Source: Candidatus Poribacteria bacterium
Lineage (GTDB): Bacteria; Poribacteria; WGA-4E; WGA-3G
Direction of reading: 5' to 3'
NCBI GenBank assembly: GCA_009835515.1
Contig: VXXH01000509.1
Coordinates: 1-6,568, forward strand
Length of the DNA stretch: 6,568 nt
This document shows positions 1 through 6,348 of the stretch, one piece after another. The stretch's first letter is position 1. The number at the start of each line of letters is the position of its first letter. The notes under the pieces were generated by a model that worked only from the letters and a program-made list of their open reading frames with translations, did no database searches and was not told where the DNA came from. A program made the position numbers and the translations under genes.

Positions 1-83
1 GTACTATTATTAATTACGAATTTTTGCAATTCTTCGTGTGGATCTCTCTCGTTTTCCTTTGCCCACTCATTATAGTAATTCAT
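1..83 (-). CDS. Start of a further operon gene, unknown function (partial)
   Basis: An ATG at 81-83 with a perfect GGAGG (90-94) 6 bases upstream opens a frame that runs 27 codons off the left edge without a stop. The visible N-terminus begins MNYYNEWAKENERD and is very polar and charged, with many Glu and Asn, predicted helical, and without a signal peptide. It follows the 207-residue gene after a 27-bp gap on the same strand, so it is probably part of the same transcript. Too little is present to name it. By position it could be another effector component, an accessory protein or an unrelated downstream gene. Confidence 0.6.
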   Translation of the reverse strand, partial: MNYYNEWAKENERDPHEELQKFVINNS

Positions 84-110
84 CAAACACCTCCAAACTC
101 AAGCAGATGC

Positions 111-734
111 TTAGGGAATGACCTTGGTTACTGCTCCGTTTTCGCTAACACCCTGTACTCTTAGTTTAATCTTTGCTCCAACCAAACCTGGATAATATGG
201 ATGCTCAAAGACAAGTTGCTCATTATTGTTGGTTTGTAACTGCACCGTTACCTTAAATCCGTCCTTCTTCAGAATGGTCGCGTTGACTCTGTCTCCGACC
301 TTGATTTTCGGTTTCTCCGGTTCTTTTGGTGGTTGTGGTGTTTGCGTGGAAGGCGGTTCCGGTATTTGCTGTGGTGCTTGCGGACGGCGTTGTTCCTCAA
401 CAGCACGTTCCGGCTCAACGCGATAGTATCGCATCAACCGCAGACTCCAACCGAGAATCGTTAGGATTTCACCCGTATCGCTGACATCATAGAGGTGTGT
501 TTCACAAGCTTCTTGGATATTCCGATAAAACCGTTGTGTCTGACGGCTTCGGATAAGGGCATTTCGCGTATTTGCCAACCGCTGAATGAGAGACATGAGT
601 CGATTTTTCGCGTCGCTTTCACCTTTGTAGCGTCTCATAAAAGCAACCACTTTACCAAGTTCATTTGGATCGGTGCCCCAGTCAACTAAATCAAAGGCGA
701 TGTCATGGGCAATTGACCACTGTTTTTTATCCAT
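111..734 (-). CDS. Uncharacterised helical plus OB/S1-like protein in the III-D operon
   Basis: I do not recognise this 207-residue protein as a named family. Three parts are visible. Residues 5-105 are predicted all-helical, with WGTDPNELGKVVAFMRR (19-35), an Arg-rich segment (IRSRQTQRFYRNI, 61-73) and ILGWSLRLMRYYRV (93-106). Residues 107-143 are a disordered linker rich in Pro, Gln and Glu. Residues 144-207 look like a small beta-barrel of OB or S1 type, opening with KVGDRVNATILKKDGFKVTV and containing a PYYPGLVG turn. S1/OB barrels usually bind RNA or single-stranded DNA. The ATG at 734 has AGAGG 6 bases upstream, 12 bp after the preceding cas7, so it is co-transcribed with the effector genes. 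It could be an extra small subunit, a crRNA or target RNA binder, or an adaptor. It has no signal peptide, membrane segment or nuclease motif. Confidence 0.85.
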   Translation of the reverse strand: MDKKQWSIAHDIAFDLVDWGTDPNELGKVVAFMRRYKGESDAKNRLMSLIQRLANTRNALIRSRQTQRFYRNIQEACETHLYDVSDTGEILTILGWSLRLMRYYRVEPERAVEEQRRPQAPQQIPEPPSTQTPQPPKEPEKPKIKVGDRVNATILKKDGFKVTVQLQTNNNEQLVFEHPYYPGLVGAKIKLRVQGVSENGAVTKVIP

Positions 735-746
735 TGGATACCTCTA

Positions 747-1733
747 TTAGTAAAGTCCAGAGGGACAGTTGCGATCATTGGGATAGCGAAGAATTTGCGC
801 GAGTGCTGTCAATAAATTTTCCTGGATGAGTGAATCCGTTGCCGCTTCGTCTATACACTCCTGCTTCCACACCTCCAATTGTTCCCCTGTTCTGGTGGAA
901 TCTGCGGTAACATCCCAATTCAAGTAACGGTCCCGAGTTTGTTGCGCAATCTGAATTTCCGCAATCTGGAAGTCGATTGAACCGAAACAGACCGGCTTCG
1001 CCCCACCGATTTTGAGTTTAAAGGAATAGTTAGGATGGTGTCCCAAGGCAGTAAAGAGTAAACCCCACTCTGACCTTTTCAGATTATCTATTTCGATAAC
1101 AAAACGAAATTTTGAACCTTTTTTACACGCTTCTACAGGAGTTTCGCCGGAAGCCACCTCTCCGTGCATGTAAAATTTACGTCCTGGAATATCCCGTATT
1201 CTGCGTTGATAACGGCCTGGCGCATAAAGTTCGGGGACAAACTCTGTGCCGATTTCTCCTTCAATGTGTGGGGCATCCTGTATCGCAATATTCCCTTGAA
1301 ATCCCATCGCGCCAAACATTCTGCACGCCACACATAACCTGTTTTTTTGACGGCATTCAGAAAAAGCTCTTGGAACCGCTCTACGAACCTGATATGAAAC
1401 TTTGCTAACGCAGCTCCCAGAAATCGCCTCAACGACACTCCGAATCGCGCCCTTAAGCGAACTACCGGGAATCACAATATTTCCGCCAGTCCGAACTGCT
1501 GTTTTGATGAGTTCCACATCTTGACCGATGTCTATGATGCCACTACCGATATGGATTGGTGACAGTGCTTCAATCATTCCATGAATCTGACCTGATATGT
1601 GATCAGCGTGGTATTGGTCATGTCCCGTTGGATGTTTTTTATCAATGCGTTTGGGAAGTGGTATGTATGCAAAAGGTTTTGGTGCGGCTTGCTCTTGATT
1701 TCTGCTCTGTCCACTGCGTTGATATTGTCCCAT
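747..1733 (-). CDS. cas7: Cas7-like RAMP subunit with N-terminal extension, type III-D
   Basis: A 328-residue RAMP protein, the most diverged Cas7 of the set. Residues 1-45 are a polar Gln/Arg/Lys/His-rich extension. The core then shows HIGSG (61-65), D72 in GQDVELIKT at the catalytic-Asp position, IPGSSLKG (88-95), cysteines C108, C127, C134 and C137 followed by RMFGA in place of QIFGS, a long basic hairpin GRYQRRIRDIPGRKFYMHGE (173-192), and IGGAKPVCFGSI (242-253) as a shortened glycine loop. About 70 residues of helical C-terminus follow. By family it is a crRNA-binding backbone subunit, possibly at the 3' end of the filament, since it is encoded last; that placement is inference. I chose ATG 1733 because AAGGAG is 8 bases upstream; the in-frame GTG at 1742 lies directly against that site and cannot use it. 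Confidence 0.88.
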   Translation of the reverse strand: MGQYQRSGQSRNQEQAAPKPFAYIPLPKRIDKKHPTGHDQYHADHISGQIHGMIEALSPIHIGSGIIDIGQDVELIKTAVRTGGNIVIPGSSLKGAIRSVVEAISGSCVSKVSYQVRRAVPRAFSECRQKNRLCVACRMFGAMGFQGNIAIQDAPHIEGEIGTEFVPELYAPGRYQRRIRDIPGRKFYMHGEVASGETPVEACKKGSKFRFVIEIDNLKRSEWGLLFTALGHHPNYSFKLKIGGAKPVCFGSIDFQIAEIQIAQQTRDRYLNWDVTADSTRTGEQLEVWKQECIDEAATDSLIQENLLTALAQILRYPNDRNCPSGLY

Positions 1734-1741
1734 GTTCCACA

Positions 1742-1747
1742 CTCCTT
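1742..1747 (-). promoter_or_regulatory. Ribosome binding site deciding the ATG start of the last cas7
   Basis: AAGGAG overlaps the TAA of csx19 and lies 8 bases before the ATG at 1731-1733. A GTG at 1740-1742 is in frame but touches this site, so it is not a usable start. Confidence 0.75.
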
Positions 1748-2234
1748 ATCTATCAATAAATTCAGTATATCGCGTGAATCGGATGGTCTGCGACTTAAGG
1801 TCCCTATACTGAATGATCCCAATCTTTGGAAACTCACACCAATCATCCATTGGGTAGTCAAGTTCTCGAGGGATTCGAGTATCTCGCCAAGGTTTTGTTT
1901 CACCCCCGCCAAGTAGGAAAACTTTCTGCGGCGGAGTTGTTTCCCATTTACCTTGTTCGGTAAATCCTTCCGGTAGGGATTCTTCAGATAGCCAGAGTAA
2001 CGTATAACCTTCCGTAGTTTTTTGCCAACGGATTTCACGTTTTTTGTCAAACAACCTGCCGTGTATATATTTTTCTATTTTCGCTGTATCAGGAACGCCT
2101 TTTTTCCAATCAATGATTTTATTGGGGCGTTGTAGCAAATAGTAAGACGTTTCACCGAATTGTAGGCTTGTCAATAGGTCTGTCAGTGCTGCTATATCAG
2201 ACACTTTCCTAGTTGCAACAATTGCTTTTCCCAC
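1746..2234 (-). CDS. csx19: Csx19, type III-D-specific CRISPR-associated protein
   Basis: A 162-residue soluble protein with the features I associate with Csx19: HGRLFDKKREIRW (residues 58-70) in the first half, then VFLLGGGE (105-112), W116, RIPRELDYP (120-128), and a C-terminal IGIIQYRDLKSQTIRFTRYTEF (138-159, quoted in part as IIQYRD and IRFTRY). Csx19 is a marker of type III-D loci and is reported in the Synechocystis III-D complex, but its biochemical role is poorly defined. It has no recognisable nuclease motif. I chose GTG 2234 because AGGGGA sits 8 bases upstream. A TTG at 2252 would add six residues but overlaps the previous gene and lacks a good ribosome site. Its TAA lies within the ribosome site of the following cas7, suggesting coupled translation. 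Confidence 0.87.
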   Translation of the reverse strand: MGKAIVATRKVSDIAALTDLLTSLQFGETSYYLLQRPNKIIDWKKGVPDTAKIEKYIHGRLFDKKREIRWQKTTEGYTLLWLSEESLPEGFTEQGKWETTPPQKVFLLGGGETKPWRDTRIPRELDYPMDDWCEFPKIGIIQYRDLKSQTIRFTRYTEFIDR

Positions 2235-2235
2235 T

Positions 2236-3159
2236 TTACTGTTCCCCTTCAATCATGTTTCGCCATGAACCAACACATTCGCGCCACAGTGCGGTGATGT
2301 CGTTCGATTCCTCAAAAGATAGTGTAGCACCGAATCCGTAGTCATCGGGTTGTGCTCGGACGTTCACATTTATAGAATCAGGATTAGGAAACCCGTAAAC
2401 CTCGGCGTCATTGACAAGTTGTCCAGCTCCAATAACGGCATTGTCACTGAATGGATCGGTTTGATTCCCTATCGGACGCACTTGATTATCTTCAACAACT
2501 GCTGTCGGATAATGGATTGCGACCCGATTGACCTTCATGTTCACCTGCCCTAAACCGCGGGATTTTGCGAAACCGATGCCGACACGCTGTTCGTCAAAAT
2601 CACGGATAGCGAGTGCAATAAGTGCAAGTTGCACCGTTGTGAAGTTCTTTACACGAATTGTCGTTTTAAACGCACCTGCTGTGATAACCTCGAAATTGAA
2701 TGGCCCGTGAGCGACGGAACCGTAGACTCGGTCAATTGCAACACCATTTCGCTCTTCACGCCGAATATCTTTAGGGTTTATAGGATATGCATCGGCAATG
2801 CGGGCGTGTGCTGAGATGTCTGTGCTGCCAAAGATTTGGCAAACCGTGCAGGTATTTTTGTAAAGTGTAGCACCATTTTCTTCGTCCAAATTTCTACATG
2901 ACGAGGTAGTTTTCAACGGATCACATGCAGTGACATTCCCCCCAAGTGTCCGCACAATACGCTCACAGTGTGCCCGAATCGCGCCTTTCAACGAGGAACC
3001 CGGAAGATAAACACTTCTATCACCTTCATGGTAGGTTTCAACGAACTCCATATCCGGCTTGGTTGGGTCTGCCCCTTGGTCGCTTGCTTTGATGAGCAGG
3101 GGACCGATGGGAGAGATGGTTAATTCAATAATGGCTTGGTTGACCATCCGTTTGTGCAT
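2236..3159 (-). CDS. cas7: Cas7 backbone subunit with C-terminal extension, type III-D
   Basis: A 307-residue RAMP protein. The core (about 8-213) has the Csm3 order: D36 in KPDMEFVET at the catalytic-Asp position (D31 is nearby), LPGSSLKG (52-59), cysteines C79, C88, C104 and C107 with QIFGS, the hairpin ERNGVAIDRVYGSVAHG (136-152), and a glycine loop reading FAKSRGLG (197-204), which lacks the GGG of its sister. About 95 residues follow the core, ending in a tryptophan-containing helix (ITALWRECVGSW). This tail is absent from the 262-residue Cas7 next door and may be a contact surface for a neighbouring subunit; that role is inference. The ATG at 3159 has GGAGG 7 bases upstream and overlaps the previous stop. 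The gene ends two bases before the Csx19 start. Confidence 0.9.
   Translation of the reverse strand: MHKRMVNQAIIELTISPIGPLLIKASDQGADPTKPDMEFVETYHEGDRSVYLPGSSLKGAIRAHCERIVRTLGGNVTACDPLKTTSSCRNLDEENGATLYKNTCTVCQIFGSTDISAHARIADAYPINPKDIRREERNGVAIDRVYGSVAHGPFNFEVITAGAFKTTIRVKNFTTVQLALIALAIRDFDEQRVGIGFAKSRGLGQVNMKVNRVAIHYPTAVVEDNQVRPIGNQTDPFSDNAVIGAGQLVNDAEVYGFPNPDSINVNVRAQPDDYGFGATLSFEESNDITALWRECVGSWRNMIEGEQ
2243..2248 (-). promoter_or_regulatory. Ribosome binding site deciding the GTG start of csx19
   Basis: AGGGGA is spaced 8 bases from the GTG at 2232-2234. It lies in the last codons of the preceding cas7, whose TAA (2236-2238) falls between this site and the start. Termination and reinitiation are therefore within a few bases of each other. 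Confidence 0.75.
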
Positions 3160-3947
3160 TAGTTCGCCTCCAATTGTTGATTAATCTTGGTTCGGAACGC
3201 CTTTACCCAAGGTTCCCAGTCGGCATCTTTATCCTCATAATCATCATCGGTCAGGTATGGTATGATGTGATGCTTATCAATGTATGATGCGGAATTGAGC
3301 AACAACTTAATTCCCCCTAACCCGCGGCTACTCCCGCCACCGATAGTCAATTCACCTTTCTCAAAAGCGGAGAGACCGAGATAAAGCATGCCGAGCTGCC
3401 AATCTTCCGCGTTGTCAACGATGGCGTGAAAATCAAATACCACGCCTGCTGGCACGACTTCATAGTCGTAGAGTTTACCATCTGAGGCTGTTTCTGTGTC
3501 TCGGTCAATTGCAACCCCGTCGCGTTGCTGATATTGGTCGAACCAGATATTCGGTTGCACATGTAAATCACGGATTTGCAACTTAGAGGCATACCACAAC
3601 GAGCCGAAGATTTGACAGACCCAGCATGTTTTCTCTAAAATTAACTGGTCGTTGCGTTTTTCTCGTAGCAGCTTCATCTCTTCCCTTGTGATGCACTGTT
3701 CGGCATTATCGGTTGGATTGCAGACGATACGCCTATGGCTTGCTATGCTACGAAGTATGCTCTCCACATAAGACCGTAGTACACCTTTGAAACTTGAGCC
3801 GGGGATATAAGGAGAACCCTCTGCATCACGAACGACGGGCAGGTCGGAACTGATTGGTGAAGTAGAGCGGCCCGCACCGATGCGAATTGCTGTCAGCGTT
3901 TTGACCTCACCTGTCAGATTGAGTCGAGATTGGAATTTATCAAACAT
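3159..3947 (-). CDS. cas7: Csm3-like Cas7 backbone subunit (RAMP), type III-D
   Basis: A complete 262-residue Cas7 of usual Csm3 length. In order: IRIGAGRS (21-28), D35 in SSDLPVVRD aligned with the catalytic Asp of Csm3, IPGSSFKG (48-55), cysteines C76, C85, C108 and C111 with the QIFGS that follows, the thumb hairpin QRDGVAIDRDTETASDG (141-157), and the glycine-rich loop GGGSSRGLG (203-211). From the family, it wraps crRNA, and its thumb displaces one base of the target duplex every six bases. D35 would cut target RNA at that step. The cysteines probably hold a structural zinc. The ATG at 3947 has AAGGAGG 6 bases upstream, overlapping the stop of the Cas11 gene. Its own stop overlaps the next start by one base (TAATG). 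Confidence 0.92.
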   Translation of the reverse strand: MFDKFQSRLNLTGEVKTLTAIRIGAGRSTSPISSDLPVVRDAEGSPYIPGSSFKGVLRSYVESILRSIASHRRIVCNPTDNAEQCITREEMKLLREKRNDQLILEKTCWVCQIFGSLWYASKLQIRDLHVQPNIWFDQYQQRDGVAIDRDTETASDGKLYDYEVVPAGVVFDFHAIVDNAEDWQLGMLYLGLSAFEKGELTIGGGSSRGLGGIKLLLNSASYIDKHHIIPYLTDDDYEDKDADWEPWVKAFRTKINQQLEAN

Positions 3948-3958
3948 TGTGATCCTCC

Positions 3959-4411
3959 TTATGATGCTTTAAAAGTCAGGTAAACTTGATACCGTACAAG
4001 GTTACCCAGGTAAAGTTGCATCAATCGGCGATGTGCCTGCTGGACCAATTCTTTATCTGTTTCTGGATTCCTACCGATATTTTTAACAACCAGTTTCGCA
4101 TTGCTATCTAATTTCTTAATGGCATCAACCAAAGCTAAACCAAGCTTTTTGCCTTCATTATCTGTGTTCCGCCATGGTGACCTCTGGTCTCTCCCGAGTT
4201 GATACAAAATAAAATTCTTTGTAACTTCAACATCACTTGCTGGATCAACGGCAACATTCAGAACATTACGGTAGGGCGACTTATCCCCTGCGATATTATA
4301 ATTGTCCGCCATCTTCTGCATTTCCGGAATGAGCGTCTCCATTTGTGAGCGAATTGCCTTTTCCATCTTTAAATTCGTCTGCTGATCAATATCTTTCTCT
4401 GTTTGGCTCAT
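3959..4411 (-). CDS. cas11: Probable Cas11 (Csm2-like) small subunit of the type III-D complex
   Basis: This 150-residue protein is predicted to be mostly helical, with no Cys, no signal peptide and no membrane segment. Its length suits a type III small subunit (about 120-150 residues). A central segment, FILYQLGRD followed by SPW (residues 67-80), resembles the tyrosine/arginine patch of Csm2-type proteins. A long amphipathic helix follows at about 121-145. Small subunits form the inner filament opposite Cas7, contacting target RNA and joining Cas10 to the Csx10 end. The start codon shares ATGA with the stop of the Cas7-Csx10 gene, with a perfect AAGGAGG 7 bases upstream. The call rests on size, helical content, position and this weak motif, so a different III-D accessory protein is possible. 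Confidence 0.7.
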   Translation of the reverse strand: MSQTEKDIDQQTNLKMEKAIRSQMETLIPEMQKMADNYNIAGDKSPYRNVLNVAVDPASDVEVTKNFILYQLGRDQRSPWRNTDNEGKKLGLALVDAIKKLDSNAKLVVKNIGRNPETDKELVQQAHRRLMQLYLGNLVRYQVYLTFKAS

Positions 4412-6348
4412 TCTGATTCCTCCTTGTTTTTTGATTTAATTTTTCCTCGCGTTTGAAGATGGAATGGGTCACAGATTAAGATTTGCCCGAATCCCTCATC
4501 GCGTCGATTGCCAATGCCAATATTTTCGAATGTTTGCAGTTTAGGCAGCCACGTGTCAAAGTCGTGTGTGTGGAACACAAAAACACTTCCCATTTTGGTC
4601 ACAAGGTCTGTCTCTTTCGGCAGTCCCCATGCAGCGTTCCATCCGCCCACATAATCGTAACTTGCGAAACTTCGGACGAGTGTCACATCAGTCGTGCCTC
4701 CTGCCATTTCCTGAAGCATCGGTGCGATGAGAACCATATTCCGTTGCCAACCATCCTCCGTAGTCAGAACCGCATCGGATTGCAAGTTTACACAAAAATA
4801 AGTGCCTTCAAACGGATCTATTTCGGTATTTGGTAAGTCAGTATAAGCCTGCCACACTGCTTGCAGCCCTTCGTTGAAAACCTTAATCCGTTTTGACAGT
4901 GTATCAGAGGGCTGCTGTTTATCCACTGCGATGCAAACTTTTCCAAGCCCGCGTGAACTTCCACCTCCCAACCGCTTAACCTTCTCCCGTAGAGTCTGTG
5001 CAACTTTTTCCGCGAGACCGGATGGAATTCGCGCAGAACCATGTAAAATCACTTTCTCGCTTTTTATTTTATCTTCTGAATTCACTTCTTCCCTTTTCAC
5101 AAATACGGGGTCAATTGCAGTGAGGTGATAAAGCAGTTCATCTTCAGCAACTTTTCGTTGTCGGTTGATGGCAACACGTGTGAGCAATCGTGTGTTGAGA
5201 TGTCTTTCCTTGTAAGAAGCCTTTGCAGCTGTATAGAATCCGCTTTGTGATTCTACACGTCCACTACACTTTGGACAATTCGGTTGATACATCCAATTTG
5301 CTTTTTCGGAGACGATTCTTTCAAGGAGCGTGTCAAAGATACCGTGTTTTCCATCTGCCAGAAACCCAGAGACATCCTTACATCCTACAGCCGTTGCTGG
5401 TAATATCTTTGTACCCGGTGTGCAGTTCCGAAAGATTCCGGCATTATCGCCAAGGAACAGTTGTTCAAAATCGCCATCCGGTTCTCTATTTTTTAGATCC
5501 GCCAGCAATGTGTTTGCCACTGCGCCGCGTATCAATCCGCCGCGAATGTAATTGACCGCCTCAACGGCTTGCCCTGATGGTTTACGTCCGCCCGTGAGAA
5601 TCGGGGATTCCAATGTAACCTTAATGGATAACTCAGTGAAATCCTCTGGTGTAGGTTGTGATTCGGAGATTGCTCCTACAGATGCTTCGGGTTCTATACT
5701 CTGCGTTTCAGGTGTAATATTTTCTTTCGTAATGCTTATCCACCCGAGTCCACGCGTTTTGCCGGATCCGATTGCGTGAATGTATTTAAGCCCAGCGGAT
5801 AGGAGTTTAATCTGTTCGTCTGTGATGTCCTTGCCGATTGTGACATCACCAGAAAATTCAAATTTAGCGTTGGGGTGGCTTGTTTCGGTGAAATAGAGCC
5901 GTTGATCTTCTGCGACTCTACGACTGCGATTGATGGTTACACCGCTTCGGATTGCTGTTGTTTCTGCTCCCAAATCTTTATCCAATGTGAGATCGCTAAT
6001 AAATATCCTTGATTCCGATGAAGGTGAACCGAAAATCTGACAAATGATGCAGTGGTTGTTCTGCATTGCTTCAGTGTTTTCTTTTTCAAGTTCCTCCTCT
6101 GGGCGAGGACACATATTCTCAGCACGCGGGCTGTTGCAAACAAAGTGTGGATGACTTCGTGCAATTACCTCACATGCATGTCGCCAGATACCTTTGAGCG
6201 TTGAAGCCGGGATGTATAATTGTCCATCACTGGTTTTAACTGTTGACTTGTCGGCCCCAGTTTCACCGGCACCGCTATCACCAATGCAAAGCGCGGTATC
6301 AATTGTTGCTGTAATCCGCCACTGTTTTTCAGTCGTTGGATTCGTCAC
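4408..6348 (-). CDS. csx10: Cas7-Csx10 fusion, type III-D effector backbone plus 5'-end cap subunit
   Basis: This 646-residue protein has two RAMP units. Residues 10-210 are a Csm3-like Cas7: D33 in the loop that carries the catalytic Asp of Csm3, IPASTLKG at 46-53, cysteines C71, C80, C100 and C103 followed by QIFGS, a thumb-type hairpin near 136-153, and GSGKTRGLG at 194-202. A linker at 211-237 leads into Csx10 (238-646), recognised by LTGG, an arginine-glycine helix (RGGLIRGA), cysteines C323, C358 and C361, the TRVAINRQRKVAED hairpin, GGGSSRGLG at 461-469, and the ending GNRRDEGFGQILICDPFH. Csx10 is the Cas5-group protein that holds the crRNA 5' handle; Cas7 binds the spacer and may cut target RNA. 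I place the start at GTG 6348, since the frame remains open further upstream but without a better ribosome site. The gene overlaps the previous one by 20 bp and the next by 4 bp. Confidence 0.9.
   Translation of the reverse strand: MTNPTTEKQWRITATIDTALCIGDSGAGETGADKSTVKTSDGQLYIPASTLKGIWRHACEVIARSHPHFVCNSPRAENMCPRPEEELEKENTEAMQNNHCIICQIFGSPSSESRIFISDLTLDKDLGAETTAIRSGVTINRSRRVAEDQRLYFTETSHPNAKFEFSGDVTIGKDITDEQIKLLSAGLKYIHAIGSGKTRGLGWISITKENITPETQSIEPEASVGAISESQPTPEDFTELSIKVTLESPILTGGRKPSGQAVEAVNYIRGGLIRGAVANTLLADLKNREPDGDFEQLFLGDNAGIFRNCTPGTKILPATAVGCKDVSGFLADGKHGIFDTLLERIVSEKANWMYQPNCPKCSGRVESQSGFYTAAKASYKERHLNTRLLTRVAINRQRKVAEDELLYHLTAIDPVFVKREEVNSEDKIKSEKVILHGSARIPSGLAEKVAQTLREKVKRLGGGSSRGLGKVCIAVDKQQPSDTLSKRIKVFNEGLQAVWQAYTDLPNTEIDPFEGTYFCVNLQSDAVLTTEDGWQRNMVLIAPMLQEMAGGTTDVTLVRSFASYDYVGGWNAAWGLPKETDLVTKMGSVFVFHTHDFDTWLPKLQTFENIGIGNRRDEGFGQILICDPFHLQTRGKIKSKNKEESE

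Noticed and set aside
98..113. Small inverted repeat AAGCATCTGCTT at the end of the 207-residue gene as a terminator
   Set aside because: The stem is only four to five base pairs with a tiny loop, no T-run follows, and a new ribosome site and start come directly after it.
226..426. 66-codon plus-strand frame rich in Gly and Cys
   Set aside because: It is the antisense reading of the proline-rich linker and barrel of the 207-residue protein; the Gly/Cys bias is a by-product of that composition.
1599..1916. 105-codon plus-strand open frame
   Set aside because: It is antisense to csx19 and the last cas7; its translation has no recognisable fold.
1574..2050. 158-codon open frame on the minus strand across the csx19/cas7 boundary
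   Set aside because: It lies out of frame over csx19 and the start of the last cas7, both with clear family motifs and ribosome sites. Its translation shows no domain.
4483..4836. 117-codon plus-strand open frame inside the Csx10 region
   Set aside because: It is antisense to the conserved C-terminal part of Csx10, lacks a convincing ribosome site and has low-complexity, Cys/His-rich composition typical of antisense frames.
2820..6060. Similar DNA strings around the CxxCQIFG codons in three cas7 units, considered as DNA repeats
   Set aside because: The likeness is confined to codons of a conserved protein motif and does not extend into flanking bases, so it is protein constraint, not a repeat element.
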